The notes under the pieces were generated by a model. That model did not search any database. It saw nothing but the letters and a program-made list of their open reading frames with translations, and was not told the DNA's origin. Both the position numbers and the translations under genes were made by a program. From an uncultured Clostridium sp. (GTDB taxonomy: Bacteria > Bacillota > Clostridia > Clostridiales > Clostridiaceae), in assembly GCA_900548455.1 (NCBI GenBank), contig URKQ01000027.1:1-48750 (forward strand): a stretch of DNA of 48,750 nucleotides. Direction: 5' to 3'. Numbering within the stretch: position 1 is the first letter of the stretch; each line of letters begins with the position of its first letter. Of the stretch, positions 41,228-48,750 are shown piece after piece.

Positions 41228-43756
41228 ATGTCAAATGAAAAACAAACTATGTCTGGCTTAAGCTCTACTGAAGCAAAAAAATTACAAAACAAGTATGGAA
41301 AAAATGAATTAATTCCACAGAAAAAAGAAAATTTTATAATGAAAGTTCTACACATCATTGGCGAGCCAATGTTTTTACTTTTGCTTGTAGCAGCTATTAT
41401 CTATTTCATTCTTGGAGAACCTCGTGATGGAATGATAATGCTAATTTTTGTAGTTGGTATTATTAGTATCGATGTAATTCAGGAATGGAAAACAGATAAA
41501 ACGTTAAATGCTTTAAAGGATTTATCTGCACCACATATTACAGTTTTAAGAGATGGAAGGGAAACTATAATTGCTAGTAGTGATTTAGTACCTGGAGATT
41601 TAATGATGATCCACGAAGGAGCTAAAATACCAGCCGATGGAGTAATTATAAAGTCTAGTGATTTATGTGTTGATGAATCATCACTTACTGGAGAAGCGGA
41701 AGGTGTTTGGAAAATATCTCATAGTGTTGAGAAAGCTTCAGATGAATATTGGAGAAAGGATTATTGTTATGCAGGAACTCTTGTTACTCAGGGTACAGCA
41801 ACGGTAAGAGTGGATAAAATTGGAGCTAAGACTGAGTATGGGAAAATAGGTGTTAATGTGGTAGAAGCTCCTGATGAACAAACACCATTACAGAAACAAA
41901 TAAGGGAACTTGTAAGATTATGTGCCATAATTGCTGGAGTATTATTTGTTTTAGTTACAATAATCATATACATTAATATTTCTGACCATGCTTTTGTAGA
42001 TAGGATTATTGAAAGTATTTTGTCAGGAATTACTCTTGCAATGGCTATGATTCCAGAAGAATTTCCTGTTATTTTAACTGTATTTTTATCTATGGGTGCA
42101 TGGAGGTTAGCTAAGAAAAAATCTTTAGTGAGAAAATTACCTTCCGTTGAAACCCTTGGTGCAGTTTCTGTTTTGTGTGTTGATAAAACAGGTACTATAA
42201 CAATGAATGAGATGACAGTACAAGATACTTGGGCGTTTCACAGTGATAGAGAAACTTTGTGTGAAACTATGGGATTAGGATGTGAGGTTGATGCCTATGA
42301 TCCTATGGAAAAAGCAATGCTTAGATACTGTGAAAATATTGGAATCGATAAGAAACACTTATTTGGAGGTAAATTAATTACTGAATATTCTTTTACAAAT
42401 GAATTAAAAATGATGGGACATGTATGGCATCATGATGGAGAAATTGTAATTGCCGCCAAAGGCTCCCCTGAACGTATTTTTACAATTTGTAATTTATCAC
42501 AAGAAGAAAAAAGAGAAGCTGAAGAGAAAGTAATTCAGATGTCAAAGGAAGGATTAAGAGTTATAGCTGTAGGAATAATGAAGCTTCATGATGAAGGGGA
42601 AATCCCTAAAGAAATTACAGATTGTAATTTAACATTATGCGGTTTAATTGGACTTGCCGACCCTCCAAGAGAAACAGTAAAAAAGGATATTTCTATTTGT
42701 AATAAAGCAGGAATTAGAGTTGTTATGATTACAGGAGATAATGGAGTTACAGCTGCATCTATTGCAAAAAAAATAGGTATGCCAAATAGTGATCATATTA
42801 TAACTGGAGACATGCTAAATAAAATGTCGGATGAGGAATTGAGAGAAAAGGTTAAGGATGTGAGTATATTCTCTCGTGTAATCCCAGAGCATAAAATGAG
42901 AATAGTAAAAGCATTTAAGGAAAATGGAGAAATTGTGGCTATGACGGGAGATGGTGTAAATGATGCACCAGCACTTAAATATGCAGACATTGGCATAGCA
43001 ATGGGTAAGCGAGGAAGTGAAGTTTCAAGGGAAGCAGCAGATTTAATTTTAATGGACGATAATTTTTCAACAATTGTTGATACAGTAAAGGATGGAAGAA
43101 GAATTTATGACAATATTAGAAAAGCTGTAGGGTATGTATTTACAATTCACATACCAATTGCATTAACTTCTTTACTTGCACCATTATTAGGGATAAGTCC
43201 TGCAGATTTATTCTTTTTACCACTTCATGTGGTACTTTTAGAATTGATAATTGATCCAACATGCTCAATTGTACTAGAGCGTCAACCAGCAGAAAATAAT
43301 ATTATGAGTAGAAAGCCTAGGAGTTCAAAAGAAAAGATTTTAACTTCTCGAGTTTTAATTAAAAGCATAATACAAGGATTGATTATCTTTGCAGCATCTT
43401 TTGGAATTTACTATTATACACTTTCACAAAATATAAATTCAGTTGAAGTTGCAAGAACTATGGGACTTGCAGTGATAATGATATCTAATATATTACTTGT
43501 ACAAGTAAACAGTTCTGATTATGATTTTGCATTTCAATCAATAAAACGTCTTGCTAGAGATAAAATTATGTGGTTAGTAAGTTTTGCTACAATTCTAGGC
43601 TTAAGTATAATTATCTATACACCTGCGAATAGTTTTCTAAAACTTGCACCCCTTACCTTTAAAGAGATAATTATAGTACTAGTTATAGCAAGTATTTCAG
43701 TGCTTTGGTATGAGGTTGTTAAACTTATAAAGAAGGTTATAAAGAAAAATAATTAA
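41228..43756 (+). CDS. P2-type metal cation ATPase under NiCo riboswitch control
   Basis: An 842-residue P-type ATPase. It has an N-terminal cation-ATPase domain, the actuator loop SLTGEAE, Asp319 in DKTGT, the hinge TGDGVNDAP and ten membrane helices. Helix 4 carries PEEFP (Pro276 onward), not the PEGLP of calcium pumps, and helix 6 ELIIDPTCS. Annotation as a calcium pump by homology would therefore be doubtful. The riboswitch argues for export of a transition metal such as Co, Ni or Fe(II). CGGAGG precedes ATG 41228. No accessory gene follows. Confidence 0.93.
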   Translation: MSNEKQTMSGLSSTEAKKLQNKYGKNELIPQKKENFIMKVLHIIGEPMFLLLLVAAIIYFILGEPRDGMIMLIFVVGIISIDVIQEWKTDKTLNALKDLSAPHITVLRDGRETIIASSDLVPGDLMMIHEGAKIPADGVIIKSSDLCVDESSLTGEAEGVWKISHSVEKASDEYWRKDYCYAGTLVTQGTATVRVDKIGAKTEYGKIGVNVVEAPDEQTPLQKQIRELVRLCAIIAGVLFVLVTIIIYINISDHAFVDRIIESILSGITLAMAMIPEEFPVILTVFLSMGAWRLAKKKSLVRKLPSVETLGAVSVLCVDKTGTITMNEMTVQDTWAFHSDRETLCETMGLGCEVDAYDPMEKAMLRYCENIGIDKKHLFGGKLITEYSFTNELKMMGHVWHHDGEIVIAAKGSPERIFTICNLSQEEKREAEEKVIQMSKEGLRVIAVGIMKLHDEGEIPKEITDCNLTLCGLIGLADPPRETVKKDISICNKAGIRVVMITGDNGVTAASIAKKIGMPNSDHIITGDMLNKMSDEELREKVKDVSIFSRVIPEHKMRIVKAFKENGEIVAMTGDGVNDAPALKYADIGIAMGKRGSEVSREAADLILMDDNFSTIVDTVKDGRRIYDNIRKAVGYVFTIHIPIALTSLLAPLLGISPADLFFLPLHVVLLELIIDPTCSIVLERQPAENNIMSRKPRSSKEKILTSRVLIKSIIQGLIIFAASFGIYYYTLSQNINSVEVARTMGLAVIMISNILLVQVNSSDYDFAFQSIKRLARDKIMWLVSFATILGLSIIIYTPANSFLKLAPLTFKEIIIVLVIASISVLWYEVVKLIKKVIKKNN

Positions 43757-43909
43757 ATTTAAAGAATTAGTGTACTAGGTATAAATATATTTTTTATGAA
43801 TATAAATGTATTACAAAAATTATTGCCATTCATCATGTCTATCTTAAAATTGTGTTCTAAGGAGGAATAGAATGAAAGAGGGGTAGGACAAAAGTATAAA
43901 TATTCAATA

Positions 43910-44746
43910 ATGTTATTAGTAGTGAGTGGAATGATTATATTGTTATTTATATTCATATTGGGAAGTAATAAAGTTGATGAAAATAATAAAAATCTAATTC
44001 AAGGAGAAAGAGCCTTAAATGATAAAAAGTATGAAATGGCTCTTTCATACTTCCAAAATTCCATAAAAGATGGAAATTGTGATAAGGATGTAATTAAATT
44101 AGAATCTATTGTGAAAAAATATATTGAAGCTAAAGAGAAATATAAATGTGGAAAAATTGAAGATGCTTGGAGAACAATAAATGATATAGATAACGCTTAT
44201 TTAAGATTGGGACTTCAACAAGATGTAGAAACTTTAAAAAAGGAAATAACTAGATCTATAGATGAGAAGGAGAAAGAAAAGTATAAAAATAGCAGTATAA
44301 TTCAGGAACAGATTATATTTGATGAAAGTAGTAAAGCTGATTATGTAAAATATAAAAATGAAAAATATAGTTTTTATATCGATTTACCTAAAGGACTAAC
44401 TATTATTACACCATTAAATAATAATGATGGCTTAATTGCTAGTAGTGAAGATGGCAAGATTGTAGTAATGGTATGGGGGATGTTTAATACACAAAATTTA
44501 TCTAACGAATATATTTTTGCACAAGAATTAGTTAAGGTTCCAATTGTGAATTACAAGTTTATTGGGGATAAGTCCAATGTAGTATCTTGGATTGAGGATG
44601 ATGATATATACTATAAGATGCAGATTGTCAGTAATAGTGAAATATGTAGCTTTTTAATTCAGTATCCTTTAGATAATAAAATTGAGATGGATAATGTAGT
44701 TACATCAGTTGCAGATAGTTTTATGCTAGATGAAGGAAGTAACTAA
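43910..44746 (+). CDS. Membrane-anchored protein with TPR-like and C-terminal beta domain; probable 5' frameshift
   Basis: The open frame from ATG 43910 gives 278 residues: one N-terminal membrane helix, a helical TPR-like region (GERALNDKKYEMALSYFQNS and a second repeat), then a domain from about residue 145 beginning KYKNEKYSFYIDLPKG that resembles PsbP-like lipoprotein domains. ATG 43910 has no ribosome binding site. AAGGAGG stands before ATG 43872, whose frame stops after MKEG at TAG 43884. One extra G in the GGGG run (43880-43883) would join MKEG to VGQKYKYS and this frame. It probably faces outward from the membrane. Confidence 0.7.
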   Translation: MLLVVSGMIILLFIFILGSNKVDENNKNLIQGERALNDKKYEMALSYFQNSIKDGNCDKDVIKLESIVKKYIEAKEKYKCGKIEDAWRTINDIDNAYLRLGLQQDVETLKKEITRSIDEKEKEKYKNSSIIQEQIIFDESSKADYVKYKNEKYSFYIDLPKGLTIITPLNNNDGLIASSEDGKIVVMVWGMFNTQNLSNEYIFAQELVKVPIVNYKFIGDKSNVVSWIEDDDIYYKMQIVSNSEICSFLIQYPLDNKIEMDNVVTSVADSFMLDEGSN

Positions 44747-44848
44747 GACTTTGTTATAGGAATAAGGTAACTAACTTTCATATTAATTCATATTTTAATA
44801 TATAGTACTATATAAATTAAAAACAGAATTGATAAGTTGGTGAGAGTT

Positions 44849-45172
44849 ATGGGTTTAAAGAAAATGATTAAGTGCACGAAAAAGAAAATTAAGAAAAAAA
44901 ATAAATGCCATAAGAAAATTGTATATAATGATGTTGAAATATCTGAAGAAGAAGAATTGAGAATAGAAGATGAACTATTTAAAAGAGCTATTGTTGAGGA
45001 AGTCTTTTTAGATAGGGTAGAAGAAGAAGTAGATAGACGAGGTGGTATTGGAGGATTGGATGGAGAAGCATTTGCAGATGTTTTAAGTTTTTATTTGGCC
45101 GGAGATCCTAGATATCAACAAGTTCTAAGTAGAGAACTTTTATTAAGTAGAAGAAGAAAAAGAATTAGGTAA
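44849..45172 (+). CDS. Small highly charged hypothetical protein, 107 aa
   Basis: The start is ATG 44849 behind GGTGAGAG. The first 25 residues are strongly basic (KKMIKCTKKKIKKKNK), the middle is acidic, and then comes GGIGGLDGEAFADVL with an Arg-rich end. No membrane segment or known domain is present. The basic ends could contact nucleic acid or phospholipid, but nothing establishes that. Confidence 0.62.
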   Translation: MGLKKMIKCTKKKIKKKNKCHKKIVYNDVEISEEEELRIEDELFKRAIVEEVFLDRVEEEVDRRGGIGGLDGEAFADVLSFYLAGDPRYQQVLSRELLLSRRRKRIR

Positions 45173-45262
45173 AAAAGTAATGAGTTAAAATACCATAATG
45201 TATAGATATTTGTTGTAAAAGAATGATAAAATAGACTTGTTAGAATGTGAGGGGTTTTTATA

Positions 45263-47027
45263 ATGAATATAAATACTGAATGGTATTTTCAGAGTACTCC
45301 ATGGCCTTTAATGGTAGTTGATTTAGAAAAAAAAATAATTTTTTTAAATAAATCCTATGAGAAAATGTATGATATTCAATTTATAAATGCTAAAGGAAAA
45401 ACTCTAAGAGAAGCATTTAATCTAGATAGGGCAAAAGAGTATGAAGAAGAGATAGATGAATGTATAAAAAGTGGAAAACTTAAAAATTACGATGCTGTTA
45501 TTGATGGAAAATATATTGAATGTAAGATGTTCCCGATATTTGATGAAAATTAATAAAGTCAGAGGAATTGCAGGGTTGATTGTAGATGTTACTGAAGAAA
45601 AAAAGCAACAACAAGAACTTCAATATAATAGAGATATTTTAAGAACTATAATTGATTCACTTCCAGAAACTATTTTTTATAAGGATAAAAATTCTAAATT
45701 CATAGGTTGTAATAAGCACTTTTCCGATTTTTACAAGAATTTTGGAATTGAAGAGGTTCTAGGTAAAACAGATTTAGAGTTATATCCAGACAAGAATGTA
45801 GCTAAAAAATTTTTAGAAGATGACAAAGAAATAATGGAAAGTAAAACTGCAAAGTTGTCTGTGGAAAGTAGGATAAACAAAGAAGGAGAATGTATTTTTG
45901 AGGAATCATTAAAAGTACCTGTAATTGATGAAGAAGGAAATGTATGGGGAATTGTTGGATTGGCTAGAGATATAACTTCTCAAAAGAATTTAGAGGAAAG
46001 ACTTAGGAATTTAAGTTATACAGATGCATTAACTGGATTATATAATAGAACATGTTTTGAAGAAAAGTTGCAGGAATTAAATAAGGAAGAATATTTGCCG
46101 CTAGGAATTATTATGGGCGATGTAAATGGATTAAAATTAGTTAATGATTCTTTAGGGCATTTACAGGGAGATAAGTTTCTAAAAAATATTTCAGAAGTCT
46201 TAAGTGAACTATGTAATCCTAAAGGTCTTGTGTTTAGGTGGGGCGGTGATGAATTTATAATTCTTTTGCCAAATACTAATGAGCAAGAATGTGAAAATAT
46301 GGTTAATAAAATTAATGATGAATTCAAGGTAAGGAAATTTAATGACTGTATTGATTTAAGTATTGCACTTGGTGAAACAGTAAAATATACAGTGGAAGAT
46401 GATAGTAAAAGATTGATAAAAGAAGTTGAAGAGAGAGTTTATAGACAGAAACTTTTAGAGAAAAATAGTGTTCAAAGCTCAATGATGTATTCTTTAAAGG
46501 AAAGTCTTGAAGCAAAAAATATGGAAACAGAAGAACATACTGAAAGAGTAGAACATTATGCTTTTGCCATTGGTAGAAAATTAGGATTAAGAAACTCAGA
46601 AATGGATGAACTGATGATTGCTGCTAGGTTACATGATATAGGTAAAATAGCTATAGACGAAGATATTTTATTAAAACCAGGTAGATTATCCAGAGAAGAG
46701 TTTGAAATAATGAAAACTCACACTGAAAAAGGCTATAGAATTATCAATGCTTCTAGCGAACTTATTAATGTTGCAAGAATTGTATTAACACATCACGAAA
46801 GATGGGATGGAAGTGGATATCCTTTAGGAATTTCTTATAATGAAATTCCACTTATGGCTAGGATTATATCCGTTGCAGATTCCTATGATGTGATGACTCA
46901 TGAGAGAGTATACAAAAAAGCAATGAGAAAAGAAGATGCTATAGCTGAATTAAAAAAATGTTCAGGAACTCAATTTGATCCCGTGGTTGTTAATAGTTTT
47001 TTAGAGTATTTGATAGAAGCTGAATAG
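45263..47027 (+). pseudogene. PAS-PAS-GGDEF-HD-GYP protein interrupted by a one-base frameshift
   Basis: Frame 1 from ATG 45263 encodes most of a PAS domain (WYFQSTPWPLMVVDLEKKI, NKSYEKMYDI) and stops at TAA 45551-45553 after FDEN. The other frame continues the same domain at once (NKVRGIAGLIVDVTEEKK), so removing one base near 45549-45553 restores a single protein of about 587 residues. This could be a real mutation, a sequencing error, or a gene rescued by re-initiation, because ATG 45543 overlaps the stop. GAGGGG precedes ATG 45263. Confidence 0.75.
45543..47027 (+). CDS. PAS-GGDEF-HD-GYP cyclic di-GMP enzyme (intact downstream part)
   Basis: This frame can start at ATG 45543, overlapping the stop of the upstream PAS frame by 11 nt, as in translationally coupled genes. 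Domains in order: end of PAS 1, PAS 2 (about residues 35-150), GGDEF (about 155-310, motif RWGGDEFIILLP intact), then HD-GYP (about 320-490) with HDIGKIA, HHERWDGSGYP and the metal residues present. It could both make and degrade cyclic di-GMP, with PAS input setting the balance. It is soluble. The window's other HD-GYP is in the feo operon. Confidence 0.8.
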   Translation: MKINKVRGIAGLIVDVTEEKKQQQELQYNRDILRTIIDSLPETIFYKDKNSKFIGCNKHFSDFYKNFGIEEVLGKTDLELYPDKNVAKKFLEDDKEIMESKTAKLSVESRINKEGECIFEESLKVPVIDEEGNVWGIVGLARDITSQKNLEERLRNLSYTDALTGLYNRTCFEEKLQELNKEEYLPLGIIMGDVNGLKLVNDSLGHLQGDKFLKNISEVLSELCNPKGLVFRWGGDEFIILLPNTNEQECENMVNKINDEFKVRKFNDCIDLSIALGETVKYTVEDDSKRLIKEVEERVYRQKLLEKNSVQSSMMYSLKESLEAKNMETEEHTERVEHYAFAIGRKLGLRNSEMDELMIAARLHDIGKIAIDEDILLKPGRLSREEFEIMKTHTEKGYRIINASSELINVARIVLTHHERWDGSGYPLGISYNEIPLMARIISVADSYDVMTHERVYKKAMRKEDAIAELKKCSGTQFDPVVVNSFLEYLIEAE

Positions 47028-47052
47028 GATATAACTACAAATCTTAATATTT

Positions 47053-47085
47053 AAAGGTGCTACAGTATATGGGCATCTTTTTTTA
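47053..47085 (+). terminator. Terminator after the GGDEF-HD-GYP gene
   Basis: AAAGGTGC pairs with GCATCTTT (one wobble) and a T run follows. Confidence 0.75.
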
Positions 47086-47238
47086 CGTCCAAGAAAGTAT
47101 AGAGTTTTTGTTTTTTCGAAGTTTCATAATAAATTATTAGTTGCATTTTTTATATTAGAAATATATCTAATTATTATTGACAACTATCTAATAACATTAT
47201 AACCTATAATTGTAATATAAAATAAAGGGAGATAAAAA

Positions 47239-48495
47239 ATGGAAAACAATATGGGGTCTAAAATAGGTTATATTGATATTATTAAGGATAAAAATTATTG
47301 TTTATATTTGATTGGAAATTTGATTTCTAGATTTGGAGATTCAATAGACACTATAGCATATGGATGGATGGTTTATGAAATTACAGGAAGTACAGCGCTT
47401 ATGGCCATGCTCTTTGGAATTAATGCATTACCTAATATTATTTTTCAACCAATAGCAGGAGTTTATGTGGATTATAGAAGTAAAAAGAAGATATTAATAA
47501 TCTGTAATATAGGGAGAGCGGTTGTAGTAACTATAACAGCATTAATGTTTTTATTTGGATGGTTAAGAACTTATCATTTATTTATTTTTACTTTTATTAA
47601 TTCATCCTTTGAATCCTTTAATTGTCCAGCAGGAGTAGCTGCATACCCTCTTATTATTCCTAAGGAAAAATATGCTTATGCAACAGCATTACAGTCAACT
47701 TTAGGAAGGATAGTTGAACTTATAGGACTTGCCGTTGCAGCTGCGATAATATCTATGATAGGTATAGAAGGTGGCATGATGATTAATGCAGCTTCATTTT
47801 ATATTTGTGCTTTGTTTTTATCTTTTGTAAGGTTTAAGGAAGAAACTCTAAATAAGAAAGCTATTCAATTAAAATCTTACTTAGTGGATTTAAAGGAAGG
47901 TTTTTTATATTTAAAAACAAAGAAATTACTATTTAATATTGCAATATTTGGGGCTATATTTAATATTCTTTTAATACCATTTAATACGTTGAGTGTGGCA
48001 TATGTTAAAGAAAATCTCATGATTGGGGTACAAGGGGTTTCTGTAATGAACGTAAGTATAACAATTGGGATGATTTTAGGTGGAGCATTGTTTCCTAAAA
48101 TAGTTGAAAAAGTAAAAGGAATAGTTATTTTTATATTAGCAGGAGTTGTTATTGGATTAAGCTATTTATCTTTATATTTTATTCCAATGTTTGGGGGAGC
48201 TTCAGTAGCTATATATATAGGTTTGGCAGTTTCAGGACTTGCAATTGGTATACCAGCCAGCATTTTTATAATGCTAATTGGAGTTACATTTATGAGTAAG
48301 GTAGAGCAATCAATACTTGGTAGAGTTGCAGGAATCAATAATTCATTAGTTATGGCTGCTACGCCAATAGGTTCCTTTGTAGTAGCAAGTTTATGTACTT
48401 TTCTAAGTACACCTAATTTGTTTTTAATTTTTGGAATAATTATAATTATTTTATTCTTAGGTCAAATGTATAATAAAGCATTAAGAGAAATTTAA
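47239..48495 (+). CDS. Major facilitator superfamily exporter, MFS_3-like
   Basis: A 418-residue protein with twelve membrane helices. The N-terminal part FGDSIDTIAYGWMVYEITGSTALMA (motifs: FGDSID, GWMVYEITGS) and the A-loop VYVDYRSKKKIL resemble the MFS_3 group that includes EntS-type siderophore and macrolide exporters. The substrate is unknown. AAAGGGAG precedes ATG 47239. No siderophore synthesis genes are nearby, so drug or metabolite export is the safer reading. Confidence 0.88.
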   Translation: MENNMGSKIGYIDIIKDKNYCLYLIGNLISRFGDSIDTIAYGWMVYEITGSTALMAMLFGINALPNIIFQPIAGVYVDYRSKKKILIICNIGRAVVVTITALMFLFGWLRTYHLFIFTFINSSFESFNCPAGVAAYPLIIPKEKYAYATALQSTLGRIVELIGLAVAAAIISMIGIEGGMMINAASFYICALFLSFVRFKEETLNKKAIQLKSYLVDLKEGFLYLKTKKLLFNIAIFGAIFNILLIPFNTLSVAYVKENLMIGVQGVSVMNVSITIGMILGGALFPKIVEKVKGIVIFILAGVVIGLSYLSLYFIPMFGGASVAIYIGLAVSGLAIGIPASIFIMLIGVTFMSKVEQSILGRVAGINNSLVMAATPIGSFVVASLCTFLSTPNLFLIFGIIIIILFLGQMYNKALREI

Positions 48496-48505
48496 TTAGT
48501 AAATA

Positions 48506-48750
48506 AGCTCTGTAGTAAAATAAAGTGATAGAATGTACAAGTTTAAAATGTTTATTTAAAATTTAGAATGTAAAATGTAAAATTGTTGTTGAAATTCCAA
48601 TGGAATTTCTTCATTTATTTTTAACTCTTAATTTTAAATTCTTAATTTATGCTTGTGCATGGCTTTTCCTATGGGGGGTTGGAAGGGGACTCTGTTCCCT
48701 CCTTGTTAAGGAGAGATACTCAAAGGGAACCATAAGGTTCCTTTTGAAAA
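48506..48750 (-). repeat. Dispersed structured repeat, inverted copy C, with internal insertion
   Basis: On the minus strand this matches copies A and B2 at both ends: the AAGGAACC hairpin and AACAAGGAGGGAACAG block at 48660-48750, and the block ending ACTACAGAGCTT at 48506-48540. The middle is replaced by about 110 bp containing the 44-bp repeat (48541-48584) and a perfect hairpin GAAATTCC/GGAATTTC (48590-48609). Confidence 0.75.
48541..48584 (+). repeat. 44-bp AT-rich dispersed repeat, second copy
   Basis: One base differs from 28869-28912. It lies inside copy C of the structured repeat, so it inserted into that element or was exchanged with its centre. Confidence 0.75.

Overview
The window is AT-rich (about 30% GC by eye) DNA with strong AGGAGG/GGTGAT ribosome binding sites, frequent GTG/TTG starts and dense gene packing. 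The gene set is strictly anaerobic: two glycyl-radical enzymes with radical-SAM activases, a small ferredoxin, FeoAB, and class III ribonucleotide reductase with no aerobic partner. This fits a chromosomal segment of a Clostridium sensu stricto species. I see no phage, CRISPR array, rRNA, tRNA or complete insertion sequence.

Layout. 1-390: a dispersed repeat and a perfect hairpin. 392-2262: three small unknown genes. 2407-6511: a trans-4-hydroxyproline to proline operon (radical activase, HypD, ProC). 6629-6968: two more copies of the repeat. 7039-10887: an M50 protease and two tandem chemoreceptors. 11044-12114: small envelope/stress-type proteins. 12124-16831: an iron locus with a DUF2325 gene, a convergent DtxR-type repressor, feoA-feoA-feoB, a Cys-rich membrane peptide, and a Fur-type winged helix fused to an HD-GYP c-di-GMP phosphodiesterase. 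Five GTTAG-N6-CTAAC operators tie this locus together. 16995-22477: a Bce-type peptide-antibiotic ABC transporter, a TraX-like protein and their two-component system, linked by two TTACA-N4-TGTAA sites. 22636-25977: a membrane-stress-like SPFH and zinc-ribbon operon. 26062-27696: hflX behind a leader-peptide attenuator. 27819-33869: assorted genes (glycine-zipper protein, ferredoxin, DUF11 protein, FMN-binding lipoprotein, holin-like zinc-ribbon protein, DUF819 transporter). 34212-38355: nrdD-nrdG behind paired NrdR boxes, then a nucleoside transporter. 38400-40894: a zinc-ribbon peptide, a membrane coiled-coil protein with a degenerate PLD-like domain, and a small unknown protein. 40932-43756: a NiCo (czcD) riboswitch controlling a P-type metal ATPase. 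43872-47027: two genes that each appear to carry a one-base frameshift, the second a PAS-PAS-GGDEF-HD-GYP protein. 47239-48495: an MFS exporter. 48506-48750: an inverted copy of the repeat.

How the genes work together. Metal and second-messenger control recur: Feo import under a DtxR-type operator set, an HD-GYP enzyme read out with iron uptake, and a transition-metal ATPase behind a riboswitch reported to respond to Co, Ni or Fe(II). Envelope and antibiotic defence is the second theme (Bce system with TraX, SPFH/zinc-ribbon operon, hflX attenuator). The strongest candidates for something undescribed are the Fur-HD-GYP hybrid in the feo operon, TraX as a Bce regulon member, the two-ORF hflX leader, and the three-protein zinc-ribbon operon. 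Assignments come from reading motifs and context; no database search was possible.
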